The translations under genes were made by a program, and so were the position numbers. DNA of 64,000 bases, from the NCBI RefSeq assembly GCF_001975825.1, contig NZ_MTKN01000030.1, positions 212-64,211 of the forward strand, in the 5' to 3' direction. The stretch's first letter is position 1, and each line of letters opens with the position of its first letter. The notes beneath the pieces are model-generated. The model ran no database searches, had not been told where the DNA came from, and saw nothing but the letters and a program-made list of their open reading frames with translations. Positions 17,286 to 26,377 of the stretch are shown here, one piece after another. The DNA is from [Flexibacter] sp. ATCC 35208 (GTDB lineage: Bacteria; Bacteroidota; Bacteroidia; Chitinophagales; Chitinophagaceae).

Positions 17286-18500
17286 ATGCAAGCGGTAGCA
17301 GACGTCGGGGTGTTGAAAATGCGCCCTGAAAGACAAAAAGCGGTGAAAGGATGTTTACGTTATACACGTATCAGGTTCGGTATCTTTTTGTCAGGTTTGT
17401 CGGTTTTTGCACAGTTATATTTGTTTCAGCCCATGCTGACATTGTTGTGCAAACAGTTTAACATCACGCCTGCCCATAGTAGTCTGGCAGTATCTGCCTG
17501 TACTGTGGGAATGGCCACCGGGTTATTTTTATTTGCCTTTAAAGCCGACCGTTTTCCAAGGAAAAAGCTGATGGTGAGTTCAATGATCATCTCTACCATT
17601 CTCACAATTATCTCAGCGACTGTCAGCAATTTTGAATTGCTCATCGCGATCAATTTCCTGAAAGGAATGGTATTATCAGGCGTTTCTGCGGTAGCACTGG
17701 CTTATTTATCAGAAGAAGTAGATGCGGGTTCACTGGGTACTTCTATCAGTTTATATCTGGCCGGTAATACCATGGGGGGTATGATGGGACGTGTAGGCGC
17801 TACTTTAATGTCAGGCTGGTGGGGATGGCAGTGGGCTACAGTAGGTATAGGTGTAGGCAGCTTATTGTTAGGGCTTGTGTTCGCAGAGGTATTTCCCGAA
17901 TCCAGACACTTTGCACCAGCCAAAGTAGAGACAAGACGTAAGCTGGAACACATGGGACAGTTTCTCCGTGATCCTTTGATCGTGCGGTTATATTTTGTAG
18001 CTGCGTTGATCATGGGTGCATTTGTGAGTGTTTATAATTATTTAGGTTTCCGTTTGGAGGCAGCACCATTTTCATTGCCACATTACCTGATCGCATTTAT
18101 CTTCCTGATGTATACCACAGGGGTAGCGGGCTCACTGGTAACAGGTAAATGGTCTGACAGGCATCCGGCAGATAAGATTCTCCGTGTGTTTATGTTGTTG
18201 CTGGTACCTGGATTATTGTTCCTGCTGACTAAAAGTGTCGGCTTGATAATTATAGGACTTGGCATCTTCACTTTTGCTTTCTTTGGTGCACACACGATGG
18301 CGAGCAAAATGGTATCACAACAGGCAAAGCAAGGGAAGAGTACGGCAACTTCTTTATATTGGTTGTTCTATTACCTGGGATCCAGTCTGGTGGGCAGTAG
18401 TACAGGTATCGCCTTACAAAAATGGAACTGGGAAGTGTTTATCGGCGTATTGTTTTTGCTGGTATTGGGTTCCCTCTTATTGGTGAAACCTAAAAAATAA
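17286..18500 (+). CDS. MFS transporter (YnfM-like)
   Basis: 404 residues with twelve hydrophobic helices. The loop 2-3 motif of the major facilitator family is visible (A-D-R-F-P-R-K-K-L-M), and the first helix region (G-L-S-V-F-A-Q-L-Y-L-F-Q-P) matches the YnfM/arabinose-efflux group. It is a proton-driven inner-membrane exporter, most likely of small toxic compounds. The divergent LysR regulator supports inducible expression. The substrate is not deducible. Confidence 0.9.
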   Translation: MQAVADVGVLKMRPERQKAVKGCLRYTRIRFGIFLSGLSVFAQLYLFQPMLTLLCKQFNITPAHSSLAVSACTVGMATGLFLFAFKADRFPRKKLMVSSMIISTILTIISATVSNFELLIAINFLKGMVLSGVSAVALAYLSEEVDAGSLGTSISLYLAGNTMGGMMGRVGATLMSGWWGWQWATVGIGVGSLLLGLVFAEVFPESRHFAPAKVETRRKLEHMGQFLRDPLIVRLYFVAALIMGAFVSVYNYLGFRLEAAPFSLPHYLIAFIFLMYTTGVAGSLVTGKWSDRHPADKILRVFMLLLVPGLLFLLTKSVGLIIIGLGIFTFAFFGAHTMASKMVSQQAKQGKSTATSLYWLFYYLGSSLVGSSTGIALQKWNWEVFIGVLFLLVLGSLLLVKPKK

Positions 18501-18554
18501 ATATTATCTACATATTAATTATTTCATACTCTTTCTTTTTTAATTGTTTTTTGT

Positions 18555-18562
18555 TATATTTG
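18555..18562 (+). promoter_or_regulatory. Putative promoter -7 box for the GNAT leader transcript
   Basis: TATATTTG matches TAnnTTTG. A transcript starting a few bases downstream would carry a leader of roughly 150 nt before the GNAT start codon, containing the hairpin at 18668-18693. Confidence 0.45.
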
Positions 18563-18667
18563 TTACCCTCCCTATTTGTACAGGGAAGTGAGCAGTAAGG
18601 CTTTGTGGATGCAAAGGATGCTGACGTTGAGTTAATTGTAAAGTATCAATTTACAGTAATAGATATC

Positions 18668-18693
18668 AAGCCTTCTGATGCCTCAGGAGGCTT
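18668..18693 (+). terminator. Terminator-like hairpin in the 5' leader of the GNAT gene
   Basis: AAGCCTTCTGA (18668-18678) pairs with TCAGGAGGCTT (18683-18693), 11 bp with one G-T, loop TGCC, followed by a T-rich stretch (TTGTATTTTTTG). It lies between the putative promoter and the start codon, so it would act as an attenuator or end a short leader RNA. Two smaller stems precede it (TCCCT/AGGGA near 18570-18590 and TGTAAA/TTTACA near 18638-18656). Confidence 0.6.
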
Positions 18694-18724
18694 TTGTATT
18701 TTTTGTAACCAAACCAAGAAGTGT

Positions 18725-19231
18725 ATGTTGGAAATTGTAGAAGTAACAAAGGAAGATGTAAAAAGACTGAATCAGGTAAAAGGCCTATTCAGAGAGTATG
18801 CTAACTGGCTGAGTGTGGATCTGAGCTTTCAGCGTTTTGAAGAAGAATTGAGTAACCTGCCTGAACCTGCTTATGTAGCACCAGAAGGTAGTTTGTTTTT
18901 AGCACTGGTAGATGGACTGCCTGCGGGTTGCGTAGCCGTAAGGGCTTTTGAAAATTCAACCTGTGAAATGAAACGCCTCTTTGTAAGAGATGCTTACAAA
19001 GGTCATGGTGTAGGGAAAGCCCTGGCAGCAAGTGCCATCGAAGCTGGCCGCAGACTGGGATATAAACGTATTTTGCTGGATACCCTCGCGCACATGCGCC
19101 GTGCAATCGACCTTTATACCGGACTGGGATTCAGACCAATTGCCGCTTATTATGACAATCCCATCAGCGATGCAGTATACTTGTCTATGAGTCTTGATAC
19201 AGAAAGCGAGAGTACAGGTAATGCAGCTTAA
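18725..19231 (+). CDS. GNAT family N-acetyltransferase
   Basis: 168 residues from the ATG at 18725; the ORF extends upstream through the terminator hairpin, which argues against the longer form. The GNAT fold is shown by motif A (M-K-R-L-F-V-R-D-A-Y-K-G-H-G-V-G-K-A), which binds the acetyl-CoA pyrophosphate, and motif B (Y-T-G-L-G-F). The protein transfers an acetyl group to an unidentified amine. A strong terminator follows the gene at 19394-19430. Confidence 0.9.
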   Translation: MLEIVEVTKEDVKRLNQVKGLFREYANWLSVDLSFQRFEEELSNLPEPAYVAPEGSLFLALVDGLPAGCVAVRAFENSTCEMKRLFVRDAYKGHGVGKALAASAIEAGRRLGYKRILLDTLAHMRRAIDLYTGLGFRPIAAYYDNPISDAVYLSMSLDTESESTGNAA

Positions 19232-19393
19232 GTAGCGCTGCTTTTTATAGTGTAGCACCGGTGGTAATACATGCTCCATGATTGCCAGGTGAACGTTGTG
19301 TGATATTTACGCAGTAAAGCGTACCTACCCCCTTGTGTTTTCCATTTTTAGAACTTTGTGAAAGCTGAATGCCAATGGCATAAGGGGGAGGGG

Positions 19394-19430
19394 TGTGCGT
19401 AGCAGGTGAACCTACTACGCACAGTTTTTT
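19394..19430 (+). terminator. Rho-independent terminator after the GNAT gene
   Basis: TGTGCGTAGCAGG (19394-19406) pairs with CCTACTACGCACA (19411-19423), 12 of 13 positions, loop TGAA, followed by G and six T. It ends transcription before the 3' end of the convergent Gfo/Idh gene. Confidence 0.8.
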
Positions 19431-20742
19431 AGGAACGTGGCAAATGATACCCGTTATTATAATGGGGCATAATAAGCTTATTTCCGGCCTTTTCATCAAA
19501 GCGCTGCTCTTTGGTATTCCAGTGTAGTTTCAAGCCTGTTTTATAGGCTATATTTCCCATTTGTGCCACTTTTGCCACATGTGCTCCCACCTGTATCGGG
19601 GCATGCAGGTCTTCCAGTTTCCGGGATTTTATCACCTCGAGGAAATTGGTCGTATGTTTATCCAGACCGTTGTCGACCTTTTCCCTGCGGGGCACTGCGG
19701 GCATCTTTTCTTTCCCATCTTCTTTTTCAGGTACGACTTCCCAGCCGCCTCTATCTAAGATTAACGTACCATTATTCCCAATAAAGGCAATGCCATGATC
19801 CCTGTTATAAGGGCCGCCATTGATGCCTGTAGCGTGTTCCCACTGGATATTGAAACCATCGAACTGGTAGACGGTGGTGAGAGTATCCGGTGTTTCTGCC
19901 GCATCATCAGGGTACGCAAATTTGCCACCGGCAGCCATGATAGATTGAGGATCCGTGGCTTTCATGCCAAGGAGTGCGTAATCCAGTAAGTGTACACCCC
20001 AGTCGGTCATTAAACCACCGGCATAATCCCAGTACCAGCGGAAGTTGAAATGGAACCTGTTAGGATTGAAAGGTCTTTTCTCCGCAGGGCCTAACCAGCT
20101 GGTGTAATCTACGCCTGCAGGTGGTTCGCCATCTGGTTTGACAGGAATTGAATGCATCCAGCCCATATATGCCCAGGCTTTTACAAGACGGACCTGGCCC
20201 AGTGCACCGCTGTGTACAAAAGCGATGGCGTCGTTAAAGTGCTGCATACTGCGTTGCCACTGGCCTACCTGTACTACTCGTTTAGTACGTTCCTGTGCTT
20301 CGACCATGGCGCGGATTTCGGATATGGAGTTACCTATGGGCTTCTCTACGTATACGTCTTTGCCTGCGGAAACTGCATCGGTCATTTGCAGACAATGCCA
20401 GTGGTCAGGTGTGCCGATGATGACGGCATCGATGTCCTTGTTGTCGAGCAACTGCCTGTAGTCGCTGTATGTTTTGACATGGATACCTTTAGCCGCGAGT
20501 TCACCGGCTCTTTTGTCCAGTACGTTTTTGTCTACATCACAGAGGGCGATGCAGTTGGCGACCGGGTTTTTCAGCATGGCTGTCAGGTCAGACCAACCCA
20601 TACCATTGATACCAATAGCAGCGACGTTGATGCGATCGCCGGGGGCCATAGCACGCAATGTGGATGGGAGGGAAGCGGCCAGTCCGGCACCCGCTACAAG
20701 GGTGGACGCCGAACGGATGAATTTTCTGCGGGATGTGTTCAT
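19429..20742 (-). CDS. Gfo/Idh/MocA family oxidoreductase, Tat-exported
   Basis: 437 residues. The N-terminus has a twin-arginine signal (S-R-R-K-F-I-R-S followed by a hydrophobic stretch and L-R-A-M-A). The Rossmann domain starts I-N-V-A-A-I-G-I-N-G-M-G; the E-K-P motif (Y-V-E-K-P-I-G-N) carries the conserved lysine, and the C-terminal domain has W-D-Y-A-G-G-L-M-T-D-W-G-V-H-L-L-D. Family members oxidise or epimerise sugars with NAD(P). Tat export implies folding with bound cofactor in the cytoplasm and action in the periplasm, typical of carbohydrate-processing Gfo/Idh enzymes in this phylum. It appears monocistronic. Confidence 0.92.
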   Translation of the reverse strand: MNTSRRKFIRSASTLVAGAGLAASLPSTLRAMAPGDRINVAAIGINGMGWSDLTAMLKNPVANCIALCDVDKNVLDKRAGELAAKGIHVKTYSDYRQLLDNKDIDAVIIGTPDHWHCLQMTDAVSAGKDVYVEKPIGNSISEIRAMVEAQERTKRVVQVGQWQRSMQHFNDAIAFVHSGALGQVRLVKAWAYMGWMHSIPVKPDGEPPAGVDYTSWLGPAEKRPFNPNRFHFNFRWYWDYAGGLMTDWGVHLLDYALLGMKATDPQSIMAAGGKFAYPDDAAETPDTLTTVYQFDGFNIQWEHATGINGGPYNRDHGIAFIGNNGTLILDRGGWEVVPEKEDGKEKMPAVPRREKVDNGLDKHTTNFLEVIKSRKLEDLHAPIQVGAHVAKVAQMGNIAYKTGLKLHWNTKEQRFDEKAGNKLIMPHYNNGYHLPRS

Positions 20743-20782
20743 ATTGTGGAAATTGAGACAGTATACAAGATATAAAAATATC

Positions 20783-21544
20783 TTACAAGATTGTATTTAA
20801 TACACCGCCGTCTGCACGAAGTGCTGCGCCATTTGTAGCAATTGATAACGGAGAGGCCAGGTAGGCGGCGAGTTGCGCGATTTCTGCAGCATGTAAAAAT
20901 CTTCCCAGCAGAGAACCCGGATTGGTGGTAGCGAAAATATTATCTTTTAATAACGCTACAGGTACGTTTTGTACTGCTGAGATTGATTCTATTGCCGTTT
21001 TTACCCCATCGGAATAAGTAGGGCCACCTAAAATTGTATTCACCGTTACTTCCGTACCTTTCGTTAATTGTGCTAATCCGCGGCTAATCGATAACATCGC
21101 TGTTTTTGTCATGCCATAATGAATCATATTCGCAGGAATATTTACACCTGATTCGCTACTGATAAAAATAATTCTGCCCCATTTTTTTTCAAGCATAGAT
21201 GGCATTAATGCACGTGATAATCGTACGCTACTCATCACATTTACATTGAAATAATGCAACCAGTCTTCATCGGTCAGCTCAAAAAAAGATTTGAGCCCAA
21301 AGATGCCGACATTATTTACTAAAATATTTACCGGCGGTGCATCTATCGTGGCGATATCTCCTGCAATTCCTGAAACCTTGCCCAGTGGCTGTAACTGCGA
21401 AATCGCCTGTTCTAATTTTTCTTTATTTCTGCCATTAATAATTACTGAAGCGCCTTCTTTCAGTAACTGCTCCGCTATGGCAAAACCAATCCCCTGAGAA
21501 GACCCGCTGATGAAAGCAGTCTTCCCCTTTAATTGTAAATCCAT
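20783..21544 (-). CDS. SDR family NAD(P)-dependent oxidoreductase
   Basis: 253 residues. The cofactor motif is S-G-S-S-Q-G-I-G, followed by N-N-V-G-I-F-G; the catalytic serine lies in I-S-S-E-S-G, and Y-x-x-x-K in H-Y-G-M-T-K. It reads as a classical SDR with all catalytic residues. The TetR-family gene starts upstream on the same strand and ends 14 bases before this gene, so the two form an operon in which the regulator probably responds to the enzyme's substrate or a related toxic compound. Confidence 0.93.
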   Translation of the reverse strand: MDLQLKGKTAFISGSSQGIGFAIAEQLLKEGASVIINGRNKEKLEQAISQLQPLGKVSGIAGDIATIDAPPVNILVNNVGIFGLKSFFELTDEDWLHYFNVNVMSSVRLSRALMPSMLEKKWGRIIFISSESGVNIPANMIHYGMTKTAMLSISRGLAQLTKGTEVTVNTILGGPTYSDGVKTAIESISAVQNVPVALLKDNIFATTNPGSLLGRFLHAAEIAQLAAYLASPLSIATNGAALRADGGVLNTIL

Positions 21545-21558
21545 GTATGTAAGTTGAT

Positions 21559-22140
21559 TTAATTGAGTATTTCCAGTTGCATGTCTATTTGCTTCGCGAG
21601 AATAGTATTGTCAGGATACATGCGTCTTGTCACGTTAATTCCGTTCCAGAGCGTGATGAGATAACGGCCAAGTATCGTAGCATCTGTCTGGTTTTTGATG
21701 GTGCCGTTCTTTTGTGCAGCTGCAATCGTTTCAGTGAACATTACTTCTACTTCTTTAAGTATCGTCACTGCTTCGCTTTCCAGTTCTTCATCCAGGTTGG
21801 CCATTTCCACGACTGTATTGACAATGATGCATCCCTGCATATGTGTTTCCTGATCGGCTGCCGCAATGCTGCGAAAGAAATCTTTGATAAGGTTCAATGG
21901 TACAGGAGCTACTTCTAATTCCGCCTTAAATGCAGTAAAAGCCTCCCTGCGCTGCTGTATCGCTTTGCTGAAAAGCTCTTTTTTACCCCCTTTATAAGCA
22001 TTGTAAAAGCTGCCGGCGCCTATGCCGATGGCCGCTAAAATATCAGGTAGCGAAGTGGCTGTATACCCTTTATTCCAGAATACCTGTTGGGCTTTTGTCA
22101 AAGCTTCTCTATTATCGTAAATGGTCGGTCTGCCTCTCAT
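21559..22140 (-). CDS. TetR/AcrR family regulator
   Basis: 193 residues from ATG 22140 (M-R-G-R-P-T-I-Y-D); an in-frame TTG 27 bases upstream is less likely. The N-terminal HTH (residues ~10-55) includes W-N-K-G-Y-T-A-T-S-L and G-A-G-S-F-Y-N-A-Y, typical of TetR. The C-terminal ligand domain is all-helical and resembles the TetR_C group seen with SDR partners. Expected to repress its own operon with the downstream SDR gene. Confidence 0.92.
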   Translation of the reverse strand: MRGRPTIYDNREALTKAQQVFWNKGYTATSLPDILAAIGIGAGSFYNAYKGGKKELFSKAIQQRREAFTAFKAELEVAPVPLNLIKDFFRSIAAADQETHMQGCIIVNTVVEMANLDEELESEAVTILKEVEVMFTETIAAAQKNGTIKNQTDATILGRYLITLWNGINVTRRMYPDNTILAKQIDMQLEILN

Positions 22141-22263
22141 TTGTGATTTTTGTAATGATTGATACAAAAATAGATAATCCTACTTAAAACACCAAAACCC
22201 TTCAATTTTACTTACAGCAAAATTGAAGGGGTTTTAGTTATAAGGTTTGCGGCCTGCTATTTT

Positions 22264-23772
22264 TTAAAAATCTTCAGATTCTTCTTCTTCACCAGCACTT
22301 GTGCCAAAATTCATCATGGTTCCCAGTAGATCGCTGAACCTTGTCTCATTTTCCACCACCTTCTTACTGATTAAAGAGTAAGCAGCCAGACCATGCAGCA
22401 CGAATTCCATCAGCAGCAGCTGTTCCTGTTTATTTGCCTGTGGAAAACGGGCTTTGATCAGTTCTTTCAGCCCATCTACTTTTGTAAGTGCAGTTTCGTA
22501 TTGCTTATCACTCACATCCTGCAGTAACTGTACAGCATTGCCTTTGTCAAACCACTGAATTACTTGTCTGTAAGGGTTTTCAGCCTGTTGTACCTGTTTG
22601 CTGCGCTTCTTGAACGAATCCGGATTCGGGAAGTAAGTAGCGAAAAGTGTACGGATAGATTTGTCCAGCAGATTCACTGCTACCTGCAATGGACCTTCCT
22701 GTTCGCCTTCGTACACGAGTTCTATCTTGCCGGTAATAGCAGGAATGATACCCTGTAAATCCGCGATGCGGACAAAAGTTGATTTCTCGCCATTGATGAT
22801 AGCCCTGCGTTCGCCGGCACTCACTGCATTTTCGTACGCAGCGATGGTAAGACGCGCTGAGACACCTGATTTCTTATCTACATATTCGCTGTTACGTGCT
22901 TCAAAAGCCACCTGTTCGATCAAGCGCTTGATCATATCACTGATCTCAACATGTGATTGCTCCGCATGTACATTCGCTTCCTGTTCGGTGATGAGCAGGG
23001 AGTTCTCCACGCTCTTTGGATAGTGCGTGATGATCTGGCTTTCGATACGGTCTTTCAGCGGCGTCACGATAGAACCACGGTTGGTATAGTCTTCCGGGTT
23101 CGCGGTGAAGATAAAGAGGATATCCAGCGGCATGCGTACTTTGAAGCCACGGATCTGTATATCGCCTTCCTGCAGAATGTTGAACAGGGATACCTGGATA
23201 CGTGCCTGCAGATCGGGCAATTCGTTGATAACAAAGATGCCGCGGTTAGAGCGGGGAATGATACCAAAGTGGATCACTCTTTCATCTGCGTAGTTCAGTT
23301 TCAGGTTTGCCGCTTTGATAGGATCGATATCGCCTACCAGGTCAGCTACGGAAACATCTGGTGTAGCCAGTTTTTCGCCATAGCGGACTTCTGCCGGCAA
23401 CCATGAGATGGGTGTTGCATCACCGAGTTCAGCGACCAGGTCCCGGGCGTATTTGGAGAGCGGTTCGAATGGACTGTCGTTCACTTCAGAACCTTCCACG
23501 ATAGGAATGTATTCGTCCAGCAGGGAGATCATCTGGCGGGCCATACGTGTTTTTGCCTGACCGCGCAGACCGAGGAAGAGGATATTGTGCCTTGACAGTA
23601 ATGCTCTTTCTGTGTCGGGGATGACGGTATCTTCATACCCTATGATACCGGGGAAAGTGATCTCTTTTTGTTGTAATTTTTTTATCAGATTTTGTCTGAT
23701 CTCTTCTTTGACCGATTTAGGTTTATATCCACTCTTCTTTAACTCACCTAGCGTTCTGATGTTAATATTCAT
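22264..23772 (-). CDS. MoxR/ChlI-like AAA+ ATPase
   Basis: 502 residues. The P-loop reads G-L-R-G-Q-A-K-T (Ala at the usual last Gly), Walker B is V-I-N-E-L-P-D-L, and sensor 1 is I-F-T-A-N-P-E-D-Y, matching the magnesium-chelatase subunit I/MoxR clade. The C-terminal ~150 residues are helical and end in an acidic tail (E-E-E-E-S-E-D-F). The VWA-domain gene lies immediately upstream on the same strand, 34 bases away. AAA+/VWA pairs of this kind act as chaperone-like machines that insert metal or remodel a target complex. The target is unknown here; no chlorophyll or cobalamin genes are near. Confidence 0.9.
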   Translation of the reverse strand: MNINIRTLGELKKSGYKPKSVKEEIRQNLIKKLQQKEITFPGIIGYEDTVIPDTERALLSRHNILFLGLRGQAKTRMARQMISLLDEYIPIVEGSEVNDSPFEPLSKYARDLVAELGDATPISWLPAEVRYGEKLATPDVSVADLVGDIDPIKAANLKLNYADERVIHFGIIPRSNRGIFVINELPDLQARIQVSLFNILQEGDIQIRGFKVRMPLDILFIFTANPEDYTNRGSIVTPLKDRIESQIITHYPKSVENSLLITEQEANVHAEQSHVEISDMIKRLIEQVAFEARNSEYVDKKSGVSARLTIAAYENAVSAGERRAIINGEKSTFVRIADLQGIIPAITGKIELVYEGEQEGPLQVAVNLLDKSIRTLFATYFPNPDSFKKRSKQVQQAENPYRQVIQWFDKGNAVQLLQDVSDKQYETALTKVDGLKELIKARFPQANKQEQLLLMEFVLHGLAAYSLISKKVVENETRFSDLLGTMMNFGTSAGEEEESEDF

Positions 23773-23806
23773 TAATTGATAAGATTTTTACTGATTACAA
23801 TTGAGT

Positions 23807-24901
23807 TTACAGCACCTTTCTTTTCCCGTTTTCGAAGTCGAAGAAGAGGAATTGGCCCAGTTTGTCAAGACCAGAGAAGAATGCTTTCCCGTTGTTGGTT
23901 TCGGTGAACTCGGTCACGAACTTTTGCAACCACGGGTCAGTCGCTACCATGAAGGTAGTGATGGGGATTTTCAGCTTTTTGCATTGTGCCGCCAGGTTCA
24001 GTGTGCGATTCAGAATTTTGCGGTCCAGGCCGAAGCTGTTTTTGTAATATTGTTTGCCGACTTTGAGACAGGTAGGTTTCCCATCGGTGATCATGAAGAT
24101 CTGTTTGTTGGGATTCCGGCGTCTGCGCAGGATGTCCATGGCCAGTTCCAGCCCTGCTACCGTGTTGGTGTGGTAAGGTCCCACCTGCAGGTAAGGAAGA
24201 TCTTTGATCTCTATCTGCCAGGCGTCGTTACCGAAGACGATGATGTCCAGTGTGTCCTTGGGATAGCGGGTGGTGATGAGTTCACTCAGTGCCATGGCTA
24301 CCTTTTTGGCGGGAGTGATACGGTCTTCGCCGTAGAGGATCATGGAATGGGAGATGTCTATCATCAGGGCGGTAGACGTTTGTGTTTTGAAATCCGTTTC
24401 CTGTATTTCCAGGTCGTCCTGATGTATGGAAAAGCTCTCGATACCATGATTGATCTGGGCATTGCGGATGGACGCTGTCATGTCGATCTGTTCCAGTGCG
24501 TCGCCGAACTGGTAAGGTCTGGAATCGGCGTTCAGTTCATCACCCTGTCCGGATTTACGGGTGTTATGGTTGCCCACGTTTGACTTTTTCAGCTTACCAA
24601 AGATTTCCTCGAGGGCACGTTTGCGGATATTCTGTTCGGTTTTTCCGGTGATCTGAATACTGCCGTTTTCTTCGTTTTCGCGGATGTATCCTTTATCCCT
24701 CAGTTCCTGTATGAAGTCTCCGATACCGTATTCTTCGTTGGTCAGCTGGTATTCCTTGTCCAGTTCAGTCAGCCATTGCAGTGCTTCGCTGACGTCGCCG
24801 CTGGTGTAAGTCAGCAGTTGGGTAAACACGTCCAGTAATTTCTCAAATGGCGATTTTCCCTGCTCGTCGGGTTCAAATTTGGAAAAATGTAAGCCTCTCA
24901 T
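23807..24901 (-). CDS. VWA-domain protein, partner of the AAA+ ATPase
   Basis: 364 residues. The N-terminal half is a helical region; the C-terminal half is a von Willebrand factor A domain with a MIDAS motif (M-I-D-I-S-H-S-M, D-x-S-x-S) and a later T-D-G-K-P-T loop. It has no signal peptide or TM segment, so it is cytoplasmic. It is the first gene of a two-gene operon with the MoxR-like ATPase. The metal site presumably contacts the ATPase or its substrate, as in BchI/BchD and CbbQ/CbbO pairs. Confidence 0.88.
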   Translation of the reverse strand: MRGLHFSKFEPDEQGKSPFEKLLDVFTQLLTYTSGDVSEALQWLTELDKEYQLTNEEYGIGDFIQELRDKGYIRENEENGSIQITGKTEQNIRKRALEEIFGKLKKSNVGNHNTRKSGQGDELNADSRPYQFGDALEQIDMTASIRNAQINHGIESFSIHQDDLEIQETDFKTQTSTALMIDISHSMILYGEDRITPAKKVAMALSELITTRYPKDTLDIIVFGNDAWQIEIKDLPYLQVGPYHTNTVAGLELAMDILRRRRNPNKQIFMITDGKPTCLKVGKQYYKNSFGLDRKILNRTLNLAAQCKKLKIPITTFMVATDPWLQKFVTEFTETNNGKAFFSGLDKLGQFLFFDFENGKRKVL

Positions 24902-24973
24902 AATAGTTCTAAATTAGTGATTTTAGTTGACAGTCAAAGACAGTGACAGGATGTGAAGGATTTTTTTAATTTT

Positions 24974-26377
24974 ATGTTTATGTTAAGAAGAATATTTCCT
25001 GCATTGGCACTCATTCTCCAATGCAGCATTTCCACGGCCCAGACAGTTAAAACAACCGGAGGTTACATCAAAGGTATCGAAGAGCAGGGCATCTTCGTAT
25101 TCAAAGGAATACCCTACGCCAGTGCGGAACGCTTCAAAGCACCCACTCCCAGACCCGCCTGGAAAGACACCCTCTCGTGTACTAATTTTGGCCCGATCGC
25201 TCCACAGTGGGATGGTAAAGTAACTGGCGATGAAGATTGCCTGCGGCTGAACCTGTATACACCAGGTGTGAAAGGGAAAAAGCCGGTGGTGGTATGGGTA
25301 CACGGTGGCGGTATGACAGGCGGTACTGGCATGTGGATGAACGGTCATGCCTTTGCAGATCATGACAGTATCATTACAATCACGATCAATTATCGGTTAG
25401 GCGCTTTGGGCTTCCTGTATTTAAAAGATATACCGGGTTATGAAACTGCGGCGAATAATGCCGTGCTGGATCTGGTGGCCTCCCTGCAATGGGTCAAAGA
25501 AAACATAGCCGCATTTGGCGGAGATCCGGATCGTGTAACTGTAATGGGGGAATCAGCAGGTGCAAAACTGACCAGTGTTCTGCTGGTGGCTCCTGCTGCC
25601 AAAGGCAAATATCAGCAACTGGTACTGGAAAGCGGTGGCGTAAACTGTATAAGGGATACTACTACGGCCAAAGCTATCAGGAAGCGCCTCATGGACACCT
25701 TACATATTTCTGATCCCGGACAACTCCTGATCTTATCTGTTAATGACATTATCACTGCACAGGCAAAGGTGTTAAAAGGAGCTTCAGGTACGAATTATTT
25801 CGGCCCTATGGCGGATGATAAGATCGTTTTCAGCGATGCGTACAACTGGCTAAAAAAGCACCCTGTAAAAAATGTACGGGTCTTACTCGGCAGCAATAAA
25901 GCAGAAGCATTGGTGTTTATGAATATGGACAAGCGACTTTACCACGAGGATAGGCAGGCACTCAGGGATTGGTTTGGTAAAAATGGGGATCTGGTGCAGC
26001 TGCCATCGGATACTGCTGGTAAAATACAAACGCTCAGCCGCATTATGTACCAGCTGCATACTTATCGTCTTGCCAATGTACTCAGCGCACAAAAAGCTAA
26101 CGTATGGCTGTACTCATTCGAACAGCCCAGTCATGGCAACCCCGCTACCCATGGACAGGAGCTGGGATACATATGGGGTAGCCAGCAACCGCTGGATAAT
26201 CCTTCCTTGCAGAAAACAATTCATACAGACTGGGTGAATTTTATCAAAGGCAAAAGCCCCTGGACAAAATACGATGGTCGAAAGCTTGGAATGATTTACG
26301 GGGAGCCTACCCGCGAAGATAAGATCCCCGGTTATGAAGATCCAAACTATCCCGCGATGGGCTTTTTGCTGGATTGA
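24974..26377 (+). CDS. Secreted type B carboxylesterase
   Basis: 467 residues with a signal peptide (ATG at 24974 or 24980; the upstream GTG at 24953 would lengthen it needlessly). The alpha/beta-hydrolase fold of the cholinesterase/para-nitrobenzyl esterase family is shown by G-T-V/G-I-P-Y-A-type opening, E-D-C-L-R-L-N-L-Y, the oxyanion loop W-V-H-G-G-G, and the nucleophile motif G-E-S-A-G. It hydrolyses carboxylic esters in the periplasm or outside. The 3' end overlaps the convergent alpha/beta-hydrolase gene by 31 bases. Confidence 0.92.
   Translation: MFMLRRIFPALALILQCSISTAQTVKTTGGYIKGIEEQGIFVFKGIPYASAERFKAPTPRPAWKDTLSCTNFGPIAPQWDGKVTGDEDCLRLNLYTPGVKGKKPVVVWVHGGGMTGGTGMWMNGHAFADHDSIITITINYRLGALGFLYLKDIPGYETAANNAVLDLVASLQWVKENIAAFGGDPDRVTVMGESAGAKLTSVLLVAPAAKGKYQQLVLESGGVNCIRDTTTAKAIRKRLMDTLHISDPGQLLILSVNDIITAQAKVLKGASGTNYFGPMADDKIVFSDAYNWLKKHPVKNVRVLLGSNKAEALVFMNMDKRLYHEDRQALRDWFGKNGDLVQLPSDTAGKIQTLSRIMYQLHTYRLANVLSAQKANVWLYSFEQPSHGNPATHGQELGYIWGSQQPLDNPSLQKTIHTDWVNFIKGKSPWTKYDGRKLGMIYGEPTREDKIPGYEDPNYPAMGFLLD

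Noticed and set aside
19245..19499. Minus-strand ORF with Cys-containing protein-like sequence downstream of the Gfo/Idh gene
   Set aside because: It overlaps the end of the oxidoreductase gene and spans the GNAT terminator hairpin, and has no signal or plausible start of its own; a decayed small exported protein remains possible.
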